Shown here one piece after another: positions 16,426 to 24,615 of a stretch of 40,109 bases of DNA. The first letter of the stretch is position 1. Every line of letters starts with the position of its first letter. Both the position numbers and the translations under genes were made by a program. The notes beneath the pieces were generated by a model. It had not been told where the DNA came from. It worked only from the letters and a program-made list of their open reading frames with translations, and did not search any database. Source of the stretch: an uncultured Prevotellaceae bacterium (GTDB lineage: Bacteria; Bacteroidota; Bacteroidia; Bacteroidales; Bacteroidaceae); the NCBI GenBank assembly GCA_902780635.1, contig CACZGH010000032.1:1-40109 (forward strand), read 5' to 3'.

Positions 16426-16445
16426 CGAACCACAAAAACCGAATA
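16404..16445 (+). repeat. 21-bp tandem duplication over the GH78 stop codon
   Basis: Two adjoining 21-nt copies, 16404-16424 and 16425-16445, differ at one base. The first encodes the last residues of the GH78 protein and its TAG spans the junction; the second fills most of the 26-nt spacer before the next gene. Confidence 0.8.
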
Positions 16446-16451
16446 GCAATC

Positions 16452-19100
16452 ATGAGAGCATTCCTATTGACACTATGCCTGGCCGTCATGACCTCTATGT
16501 CAGGCAAAATCAAGGTGACACTCCAAACCGTCACTCCACAGACCGAGTATGCCTCCCATCTGCTCCAACAGACAGAAGGCCATTTCAAAGTGAAGATTGC
16601 TGTCGCCTCAAAAACTCCTGCAGAAGGGTTTACCATCCAAAGAAAAGGGAAGACGGTCATCATCACTGGCAACGACCCCGCTGGTGCCATCTATGGTGCC
16701 AACCGACTGATAGAATACCTCCATGAGAACAACGGGTCGCTCCAAGGTCTCACCACCCTTACCGACGCGCCGGAGATGAAGCTCCGTGGTGCCTGTGTGG
16801 GTCTCCAGAAGACGGAGTACCTGCCAGGACACAGGGTCTATGAATATCCCTATACCCCTGAGAATTTTCCCTGGTTTTACGACAAGGAACTGTGGATCAA
16901 ATATCTCGACCTGTTGGCCTCCAACAACATGAATACCGTCTACCTGTGGAACGGCCATCCCTTCGCCTCGCTAGTGAAACTCGACGATTATCCTTTTGCC
17001 CCTGAAGTGGACGACGCCACCATGCAAAAAAATCAGGAGATGTTTGCTTTCCTCACCACAGAGGCCGCACGCCGTGGCATCCGTGTGATACAGATGTTCT
17101 ACAACATCATCGTGTCGAAACCTTTTGCCGACCACTACGGCATCAAGACCCAAGACCGCAACCGCCCCATCACCCCCCTCATCGCTGACTACACCCGTAA
17201 GAGCATCGCCGCCTTTGTCCAGAAATATCCTGAGGTGGGATTCCTCGTCTGTCTCGGCGAGGCCATGTCGGGCATCGACACAGACATCAAGTGGATGACA
17301 GAGACGATCATTCCTGGCATCAAAGATGGTTTGGCTGCATCGGGACGCACAGATACGCCGCCAATTATTCTCCGCAATCATGACACCGACGGCCCTGCCG
17401 TTCTCAAAGCGTCTCTGCCCCTCTATCCGAATATCTATACGATGAACAAATATACGGGGGAGAGTCTGACTACCTATGAGCCAGGAGGGCCGTGGGGGGA
17501 GACACATCGTATGCTTGCTGCAGCTGCACCAATCCATATCGACAACGTACATATCCTTGCCAATCTGGAACCTTGGCGTTGGTCCTCACCGGCTTTCACA
17601 CAAAAGGCTGTCCAGGCCATGCACCGGGTGCACCACTCGAAAGGTTTGCATCTCTATCCGCAGGCATCCTATTGGGACTGGCCTTATACAGCCGATAAGT
17701 TGCCCAATGGAGAGCGCTTGTTACAAATAGACCGTGACTGGATGTGGTATAAAGTCTGGGGACGTTATGCGTGGAACAGTGACCGGGGTGAGGATAGCGA
17801 ATATTGGCTCAGAGAGTTGATGGACTATTATGGCATTCGTGACAGATATACAGCCCAGCTGATATTAGAGGCTTACAATGAGAGTGGCGAGATTGCCCCC
17901 AAGCTCCTTCGCAGATTCGGCATTACTGAGGGTAATCGTCAGACCCTGTTGCTCGGCATGAAAATGACACAACTGGTCAACCCCTACAAATACACCATCT
18001 ATCCTGGATTTTACGAAAGTTGCGGTCCTCTGGGTGAGAAACTCATTGAGTATGTGGAAAAGGAATGGAAGGGCGAACCCCATGTTGGCGAGCTGCCTTT
18101 GGACATCATAGAACAGTGTCTGGAACATGGAAACAATGCCGCACGGGATGTCATCTTTGCAGTCCAGAATGTGGAGAAGCACAGTGATGAGTTCTTACGC
18201 TTCTCCACGGATATGTTCTGCTATTGGAAGTTCGCCCAGTCGTTCCATGATAAAGTGCTGGCAGCCCAGCAGGTGCTAAATTATAAATGGAGTAAGGATA
18301 TCAGCTATTTGGAGAAGGCCGTGCCCCTTCTGGAGCAGAGCATGAGCTACTGGCGTGAACTGGTGAATTATGCCGATTCCTCCTATCTCTATGCCAACTC
18401 CATGCAGACCGCTCAGCGACGGGTACCCGTTGGCGGTGATGGGGGTAGAATGAAAACATGGGGGGAACTGGCTACTGTCTATCAGGATGAGCTGGATGCC
18501 TTGAAAGCCAATATCGAGAAGTTGAAGCATCCACGTAATACCTCCTCCGAGGCCTCCTCCATCCAGCCTGTCAAAGCCGCCGACGTGACGGTGATGTATG
18601 CAGGGAGTCCAAAAAGTGCTGCCGACGTAACTGCCGACTGCAAAACAACGTCGCTGTGCAAGGATGCCCTGCTCTTCGAAGGACGCGACGAGCGTATCGA
18701 CTCCATTGCTCCCGAGTTGCAAGGGCTGCAAGCCCTGATACTCAATCGCGACACCACCCGCATCGAGGGCACCACTGTGGTTTTCGACAGCAAGAAAGCC
18801 GTGAAGATGCTGGTGGGCTTTTTCGTCGACGATGACCCCAAGTGGGCAAGGCCTCCCAAATTGGAGACCGATGCCACGGGCAATGAATATGGCCAGGCAG
18901 AGCCCGTCATCAGCAATGCCATCAACATGACCAACATGCCCACCGTCAACATCCACACCTATCACTTCGGAGCAGGTCATCATGAGATCAACCTGCCCAA
19001 AGGCATCATCATGGTGGCAGGTTTCACCGAAGACCCACTCCAGCCGCGTGACGCAGGGCTGCAAGGTGCCGGTGACGAGGTAGACTGGCTGTTCAACTAA
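16452..19100 (+). CDS. Secreted glycoside hydrolase-like protein, family not assigned (GH20/GH67-type N-terminus)
   Basis: The 882-residue protein has a short signal peptide. Residues ~20-100 resemble the GH20/GH67 N-terminal domain (GFTIQRKGKTVIITGNDPAG, GANRLIEYL). A TIM-barrel-like part follows (WIKYLDLLASNNMNTVYLWN, GFLVCLGEAMSG, IHIDNVHILANLEPWRW), then a helical region and a C-terminal beta domain. Carboxylates in CLGEAMSG (~270) and NLEPWRW (~373) are candidate catalytic residues. Alpha-glucuronidase or galacturonidase activity would fit the operon, but the GH67 and GH115 motifs I know are not clearly present, so no family is named. Confidence 0.6.
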   Translation: MRAFLLTLCLAVMTSMSGKIKVTLQTVTPQTEYASHLLQQTEGHFKVKIAVASKTPAEGFTIQRKGKTVIITGNDPAGAIYGANRLIEYLHENNGSLQGLTTLTDAPEMKLRGACVGLQKTEYLPGHRVYEYPYTPENFPWFYDKELWIKYLDLLASNNMNTVYLWNGHPFASLVKLDDYPFAPEVDDATMQKNQEMFAFLTTEAARRGIRVIQMFYNIIVSKPFADHYGIKTQDRNRPITPLIADYTRKSIAAFVQKYPEVGFLVCLGEAMSGIDTDIKWMTETIIPGIKDGLAASGRTDTPPIILRNHDTDGPAVLKASLPLYPNIYTMNKYTGESLTTYEPGGPWGETHRMLAAAAPIHIDNVHILANLEPWRWSSPAFTQKAVQAMHRVHHSKGLHLYPQASYWDWPYTADKLPNGERLLQIDRDWMWYKVWGRYAWNSDRGEDSEYWLRELMDYYGIRDRYTAQLILEAYNESGEIAPKLLRRFGITEGNRQTLLLGMKMTQLVNPYKYTIYPGFYESCGPLGEKLIEYVEKEWKGEPHVGELPLDIIEQCLEHGNNAARDVIFAVQNVEKHSDEFLRFSTDMFCYWKFAQSFHDKVLAAQQVLNYKWSKDISYLEKAVPLLEQSMSYWRELVNYADSSYLYANSMQTAQRRVPVGGDGGRMKTWGELATVYQDELDALKANIEKLKHPRNTSSEASSIQPVKAADVTVMYAGSPKSAADVTADCKTTSLCKDALLFEGRDERIDSIAPELQGLQALILNRDTTRIEGTTVVFDSKKAVKMLVGFFVDDDPKWARPPKLETDATGNEYGQAEPVISNAINMTNMPTVNIHTYHFGAGHHEINLPKGIIMVAGFTEDPLQPRDAGLQGAGDEVDWLFN

Positions 19101-19130
19101 AATCAACTGATACTTTAGATTTCAAACACA

Positions 19131-22100
19131 ATGACCTATCAAGTGCCCCAAAAAACCATGGCGACAACCATCTTATCCGCCATCATGTCGCTGGTGTATA
19201 TGCCCCTCATGGCACAACCAGTGACCCAGCAGCGCATGCAGCAGATTTACGAAGCATCGCAGACACCCTACAAATACGGACTGGTCATTGCGCCTAAGAC
19301 CAACTATGAGAAGTATGACTGTCCGACGATTTTCCGCCAAGACAGCCTTTGGTATATGACCTTCGTCTGCTACGATGGAAAGGACGGCACCGACGGCCGC
19401 GGATATACCACATGGATTGCAGAAAGCGCCGACCTGCTGCACTGGGAGGTGAAAGGCGAAATACTGAGTCTGCCACATGCGATAAAAGAAGATGCCACAG
19501 GAAGCCCCCACCCTTCCAGATGCTGGGACCAGAACCAGCGAGGCGGGTTCCCTGCGCTGATAGACTATCATTGGGAAGGAACCCATGAGATGCAGACCTA
19601 CAAAGGCCGACACTGGATGACGTATATCGGCGGTCCTGGTACAGGCTACGAGGCCGTCAATGCCCCCCTGAGCATCGGGATGGCCACCACTGAAGGAGAC
19701 ATCACCACAGCACACCAGTGGGACACCTACGACACCCCGCTACTGAGTTATCAAGACAAAGACGCACAGTGGTGGGAGCAGCTCACCCAATACAAGAGCA
19801 CCATCTACTGGCTGAAAGACCGGCAGGAGCGCATCAAGGGTTATGAGAAGTATCCGTTTGTGATGTTCTACAATGCCGGAGGCAAAGACGACCTCCACCC
19901 CAAAGGCGAGCGCATCGGCATCGCCCTTTCCAAGGACATGAAGCGATGGAAGCGCTATGACGCCAACCCTGTCTTTGCCCACGACACCGATGGCACCATC
20001 ACCGGCGACGCCCAACTCGTGCGCATGGACGATGTGTGGGTGATGTACTACTTCTCGGCCTATAATCCCACCCGCGAATACAATGCCTACAACACCTTTG
20101 CAGTTAGTCACGACCTGACACACTGGCAAGACTGGACAGGCCCCGACCTCATCATTCCCTCCAAACCTTATGATGAGATGTTCGCCCACAAGAGTTATGT
20201 GGTAAGGCACGATGGCGTGGTGTATCATTTCTACTGTGCTGTCAACCATGCCGGCCAGCGCGGCATCGCTGTGGCCACCTCTCGCCATTTGGGCAAGAGC
20301 GAGGTAAGTTTTCCCGCACCAGAACCAACAGGGCACCGCTATACCCTGCCGCTCAACGACCGCTGGCAGGTCACCCACGAAGGTAAGACCTTCACCCGCG
20401 ACATCCCCCTCAACCTGGACGACTACTATGGTGCTGTGCAGAAAGAGCACGGCAATCTGCATGGCGAGGCCGACTTTGTCAAGACCTTCAAAGCCCCTGA
20501 CCTGCCAGGCAAGCAATATTTCATCCGTTTTGAAGGAGTGGGCACCTATGCCGACATCACCCTCAACGGTCACCGGCTCGGACGTTACGATATCGGCCGC
20601 ACCACCGAAACCATCGACGTGACCTCATCTATCCATGTCGGAGGCGACAACACGCTGTCGGTGCATGTCTCCCACCCGGCAGGCATCACCGACATGCCCT
20701 GGGTGTGCGGTGGTTGTAGCAGCGAGTGGGGCTTCAGCGAAGGTAGTCAGCCTTTTGGCATCTTTCGCCCTGTGATATTGGAAGTGACCGACGCTGTACG
20801 CATCGAACCCTTCGGCGTACATGTGTGGAACAACGCCACCTGCGACACGCTCTATATCGAGACAGAAGTGAAAAACTACAGTCAAGAGATGGTCAAGGCC
20901 GAACTCGTCAACAAACTCAGCGAGAAGAGCGGCAAACAGGTGATTCGTCTGACCGACCCTATAGAGTTGCAGCCCGGCGAGACCCGAATCATCCGCCAGC
21001 AGTCAGCACTGACCCACCCGCACCTATGGAGCACAGACAAGCCATATCTCTATACGGTAGGCACCATCATCAAGCGCAACGGGAAGGCCACCGAGAGCAC
21101 AGAGACCCCTTATGGCATCTGCCAAACCTCCTGGCCCCTGACACGACATGACGGTGACCAGCGGTTTTGGCTCAACGGGCATCCCCTCTTCATCAATGGC
21201 ACCTGCGAGTATGAGCATGAGTTCGGTCAGAGCCACGCTTTCAGCCATGAGCAAATCGAAGCCCGTGTGAAACTGGCAAAAGACGCCGGATTCAACGCCT
21301 TCCGCGACGCCCACCAACCTCACAACCTCTACTATCAGACCCTGCTCGACCGCGAGGGACTGCTTTGGTGGCCACAGTTCTCCGCCCATATCTGGTATGA
21401 CACCCCAGAATTTCGCGAGAGTTTCAAACGCCACCTGCGTCAATGGGTGAAAGAGCGTCGCAACTCGCCCTCCATCATCCTTTGGGGACTGCAGAATGAG
21501 AGTACGCTGCCCCGTGACTTCGCAGAGGAATGTTGTCAAATCATCCGCGAGATGGACCCACGCTGCGGTACTCAACGACTCATCACCACCTGCAACGGTG
21601 GTGAAGGCTCAGACTGGAACGTGGTGCAAAACTGGAGCGGCACCTATGGAGGCGACGTGGACAACTACGGTAATGAACTGAAACGCCCCGACCAACTGCT
21701 CAACGGCGAATATGGAGCTTGGCGCACCTTGGGCAACCACACGGGCGAAGGCTATACCGAAGAACGGTTCAGCGACCTGCTGATGAAGAAAGTGACATTG
21801 GCAGAGAATGTCAGCGACAGCGTGTGCGGACAGTTCCACTGGTTGCTCGTCAGCCATGACAACCCCGGCCGCCGACAGCCCGACGAGGCGCTCAGACGAA
21901 TCGACAAAGTGGGTCCCTACAACTACAAAGGTCTGCTGACGATCTGGGAGCAACCCACCGAAGCCTACTACCAATACATGCTTCACTACAACCCACAACC
22001 CATTTGTCCCGCCACCAGCACGATTGACGAAAACATACTTCGTCCCGCCAAGGACTACCGCTATCTCTACCGCATCAACTGCGGCGGTGACACCTATACC

Positions 22101-22979
22101 GACACCCACGGACAAGTGTGGCTACAAGACAACACCAGATGGTCACACTCCTGGGCAGAGCAGATGGAAGGGCTCTCACCCTACACAGCATCACAGACCG
22201 TCAACGACTCCCTCTCGTCACCACTCTTCAAGACATCCCGTTTTGGCCGTCATCACCTGCGCTATTCCTTCTCGGCAGAGCCTGGACGCTATCGTGTGGA
22301 ACTGTATTTCATTGAACCTTGGTATCGGCAGGCCGACGCCGAGGGACTGCGCCTTTTCGATGTGGCCATCGATGGCCATACAGTCATCCACGACCTCGAT
22401 ATCTGGGCGCAAGTACATTATGGCAAAGCCTACAAACGAGTGGTGGAGGTCGACCACAAGGGAGGTCCTCTCACCATCAGTTTCCCCCAAGTCAAAGCCG
22501 GCCAGGCCGTCATCTCTGCCATCGCCATCGCCACCAATGAGACGACGCAGACAGTGCCACCAACGCTCAGCGAGGCTTCCGACCCCCAGATGTGGAGCCA
22601 TTTCAATGAGGACATTCTCATCCAGACCCCCGACTCCCTCTTGCCACCCCGTACCAACAATGCCATCGAGACAGAAGGACGGCGTGTAGGACGGCGTATG
22701 GAATGGGATTTCAACGTAGGTGTGGCCAAGGTCTATGCCCTACGGTGGAAATACTATAACCCACAGCAGGCCCGCCGCCTGCATGTACGCATCACCGACA
22801 CCAAAGGGGTGATCTACAAAGAAGATGATATCACCTTCCTGCAGACCCAACAAAAGAAGACCAAGCGCAAGATGACCAGCATCACCACTGGCTCACAGGT
22901 GAATGCCGGCCACTACCATGTCACGCTCACCGGCGACGGTCTGGACGATATGCTCTTCGATGCCCTGACAGTGGAATAA
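19131..22979 (+). CDS. Propeller (GH43-like) / GH2 / malectin multidomain glycosidase
   Basis: The 1282-residue protein has a signal peptide (ending PLMAQ). Residues ~40-400 look like a GH43/GH32-type five-bladed propeller (DCPTIFRQDSLWYMTFVCYD, ITGDAQLVRMDDVWVMYYF). Residues ~405-970 are GH2: sugar-binding and immunoglobulin-like domains (LNGHRLGRYD), then a TIM barrel with WGLQNES (acid/base Glu790) and LLNGEYGAWR (nucleophile Glu860). Residues ~975-1130 resemble malectin (YRINCGGDTYTDTHGQVW), followed by a C-terminal beta domain. Two catalytic modules in one chain suggest that neighbouring linkages in one substrate are cleaved together; specificities are unknown. It ends the glycan operon. 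Confidence 0.78.
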   Translation: MTYQVPQKTMATTILSAIMSLVYMPLMAQPVTQQRMQQIYEASQTPYKYGLVIAPKTNYEKYDCPTIFRQDSLWYMTFVCYDGKDGTDGRGYTTWIAESADLLHWEVKGEILSLPHAIKEDATGSPHPSRCWDQNQRGGFPALIDYHWEGTHEMQTYKGRHWMTYIGGPGTGYEAVNAPLSIGMATTEGDITTAHQWDTYDTPLLSYQDKDAQWWEQLTQYKSTIYWLKDRQERIKGYEKYPFVMFYNAGGKDDLHPKGERIGIALSKDMKRWKRYDANPVFAHDTDGTITGDAQLVRMDDVWVMYYFSAYNPTREYNAYNTFAVSHDLTHWQDWTGPDLIIPSKPYDEMFAHKSYVVRHDGVVYHFYCAVNHAGQRGIAVATSRHLGKSEVSFPAPEPTGHRYTLPLNDRWQVTHEGKTFTRDIPLNLDDYYGAVQKEHGNLHGEADFVKTFKAPDLPGKQYFIRFEGVGTYADITLNGHRLGRYDIGRTTETIDVTSSIHVGGDNTLSVHVSHPAGITDMPWVCGGCSSEWGFSEGSQPFGIFRPVILEVTDAVRIEPFGVHVWNNATCDTLYIETEVKNYSQEMVKAELVNKLSEKSGKQVIRLTDPIELQPGETRIIRQQSALTHPHLWSTDKPYLYTVGTIIKRNGKATESTETPYGICQTSWPLTRHDGDQRFWLNGHPLFINGTCEYEHEFGQSHAFSHEQIEARVKLAKDAGFNAFRDAHQPHNLYYQTLLDREGLLWWPQFSAHIWYDTPEFRESFKRHLRQWVKERRNSPSIILWGLQNESTLPRDFAEECCQIIREMDPRCGTQRLITTCNGGEGSDWNVVQNWSGTYGGDVDNYGNELKRPDQLLNGEYGAWRTLGNHTGEGYTEERFSDLLMKKVTLAENVSDSVCGQFHWLLVSHDNPGRRQPDEALRRIDKVGPYNYKGLLTIWEQPTEAYYQYMLHYNPQPICPATSTIDENILRPAKDYRYLYRINCGGDTYTDTHGQVWLQDNTRWSHSWAEQMEGLSPYTASQTVNDSLSSPLFKTSRFGRHHLRYSFSAEPGRYRVELYFIEPWYRQADAEGLRLFDVAIDGHTVIHDLDIWAQVHYGKAYKRVVEVDHKGGPLTISFPQVKAGQAVISAIAIATNETTQTVPPTLSEASDPQMWSHFNEDILIQTPDSLLPPRTNNAIETEGRRVGRRMEWDFNVGVAKVYALRWKYYNPQQARRLHVRITDTKGVIYKEDDITFLQTQQKKTKRKMTSITTGSQVNAGHYHVTLTGDGLDDMLFDALTVE

Positions 22980-23016
22980 GTACCAAAAGAATCTCTATAT
23001 CCTCAATTTTTCCCTT

Positions 23017-23052
23017 TTTGGGGGTTCTTATCTCATTTTTTTTGTATTTTTG
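23017..23052 (+). promoter_or_regulatory. Promoter of the secreted protein gene at 23119
   Basis: TTTG at 23017-23020 and TATTTTTG at 23045-23052 match the Bacteroidota pattern, with a 24-nt spacer. This separates the following gene from the glycan operon as its own transcription unit. Confidence 0.5.
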
Positions 23053-23118
23053 CCAACAATAGCGCCATCCAAGGTTTTATTCAACAATCGTAGCGATACT
23101 ATTACCCTATAAAAAACA

Positions 23119-24312
23119 ATGAAAATGAACAGACTAATTGCTTTCACCGCCGCCATACTCATGACCATGGCCGCAGTTTGTACCTTATCCGCCCAAACGA
23201 TAGACGACTATGAACAGATGGGAGTTGCCCAGAATTGGTACGCCGACCATTGCGAAAGTATCATCACCCAGTTTGAGGGTCTGCGCCACAATAGTGGAGA
23301 ATTGGCACAGAAATACGGTCTGTTTCTCAGCGACCAAGCAGGCCAACTGAAATTTGCCCTTGCCGTCTCCACCTGGGACAACCGCAAGATCATCATGTTT
23401 ACACCCGATGGCAATGACGTGAAGAGTAAAGTCATCACCAAAAGCGACTTACCTAAAGAGGTTTTCTGGGAAGGCATATCAAATCTGCTCCGTTATGCCA
23501 CACAATCCCAAGACATCACGCTCAGTCAGCGCCCTTTGCCTATCAGGGAATGCAGCAAAGCACACAATGTGTTTACGTCGGTCATCGACTACGCCGACCG
23601 TATCTCCAACCCCAACCAATACAACCAAATGATTTTTAAGCCCCACCAAAACACAGTGAGACTGTCTGGTCAGAACCGCAAGACCAAAAAGGATGAACAG
23701 GGCAATATAATCAATGACGAGATGGAGTATGACTTCCAGCTCATCACTCCTTCCGTAATGGCCAAGATGTTCAGGGGCTATGAAGACAATGAAATGGCCC
23801 CATGGGTGGTCAAGAAAGACTTTTTCACCCATCACAGCCTGCTCCAGTTCAGCCGTTGGAAGGAGGGCGAACCCATCAAAAAAGTGACCCAGGACACACG
23901 CAATATCATCAGTTCCTATTATAATGGCCGTCGCATCAAGAATATCCACTGGCTCGCCTCTGTGGACATCGCGGAGCGTTCCTTCTACGCCGTGCAATTT
24001 GAGCACCAAGGAGGTGATGCGCTGGCAGCCATGGTGTGCATCGCCGAAGGTTCCGTGGCCTCAGTATGGGAGTTTCATGGCAGCATGTATCCCCAGGAAT
24101 ACAAAGACGACGAGGCGATATGGTTTGTCGACGATGAAGGCAACTTCATGGAACATGCACCCGAGTTGCAGTGTATCGTGGCAACAGACCAAGGACTGGA
24201 AATCTATCTCCGCCTTTATGGAGGTGAGAGTGTGCAGTACTACATCCTCAGAGAAGTGGGTAGCGTCATGATGACCTTGCAGGTAGACTACTGGATTTAT
24301 GTGTGGGATTAA
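23119..24312 (+). CDS. Secreted protein of unknown function
   Basis: The 397-residue product has a signal peptide (NRLIAFTAAILMTMAAVCTL, cleavage near LSAQ). The mature part is hydrophilic, with no membrane segments and no catalytic motif I recognise. It has its own promoter and is followed by the B12 operon promoter, so it appears monocistronic. A start at ATG 23125 is equally possible. No function can be assigned. Confidence 0.8.
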   Translation: MKMNRLIAFTAAILMTMAAVCTLSAQTIDDYEQMGVAQNWYADHCESIITQFEGLRHNSGELAQKYGLFLSDQAGQLKFALAVSTWDNRKIIMFTPDGNDVKSKVITKSDLPKEVFWEGISNLLRYATQSQDITLSQRPLPIRECSKAHNVFTSVIDYADRISNPNQYNQMIFKPHQNTVRLSGQNRKTKKDEQGNIINDEMEYDFQLITPSVMAKMFRGYEDNEMAPWVVKKDFFTHHSLLQFSRWKEGEPIKKVTQDTRNIISSYYNGRRIKNIHWLASVDIAERSFYAVQFEHQGGDALAAMVCIAEGSVASVWEFHGSMYPQEYKDDEAIWFVDDEGNFMEHAPELQCIVATDQGLEIYLRLYGGESVQYYILREVGSVMMTLQVDYWIYVWD

Positions 24313-24322
24313 CCATAGAAAA

Positions 24323-24354
24323 TTTGGCTGTTCCATCGGTATTTCGTACTTTTG
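24323..24354 (+). promoter_or_regulatory. Promoter of the B12 uptake operon
   Basis: TTTG at 24323-24326, a 20-nt spacer and TACTTTTG at 24347-24354 closely match the Bacteroidota consensus. Transcription would begin near 24360, just before a small hairpin (TCCTGAAT 24365-24372 with ATTCAGGA 24380-24387) and the riboswitch. Confidence 0.7.
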
Positions 24355-24387
24355 CACCGAAAAATCCTGAATCTACATCATTCAGGA

Positions 24388-24570
24388 CTACATGCGGTGG
24401 TTCACATCCGTGATGAAAAGGGAACCGGGTGCAAGTCCCGGACAGTCCCGCTGCTGTAAACTTGATTATGGAAAGGCCCTATACGCCACTGGAGCGCCTC
24501 CAGATAAAGGATGGTCTCCGGGAAGGCTGCCTTTCTCAAGTGAAGTCAGAAGACCTGCCACCGCAGAAGT
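24388..24570 (+). promoter_or_regulatory. Cobalamin riboswitch
   Basis: The leader contains the conserved cobalamin riboswitch core: GGGAACCGGGTGCAAGTCCC, then GGACAGTCCCGCTGCTGTAA, and the B12 box AAGTCAGAAGACCTGCCA at 24543-24560. It binds adenosyl- or other cobalamins and lowers expression of the genes behind it when B12 is plentiful. It lies between a promoter and a BtuB-type receptor gene, the usual arrangement. The outer limits are approximate. Confidence 0.93.
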
Positions 24571-24605
24571 TTCATGCCAGCCTTTCGAGGAAGAGGCTGA
24601 TGAAA
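24570..24605 (+). promoter_or_regulatory. Hairpin between riboswitch and btuB start (possible expression platform)
   Basis: TTTCAT (24570-24575) can pair with ATGAAA (24600-24605), and AGCCT (24579-24583) with AGGCT (24594-24598). There is no T-run, so control of translation initiation at ATG 24616 is more likely than termination. Confidence 0.45.
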
Positions 24606-24615
24606 ACCTGCCAAA

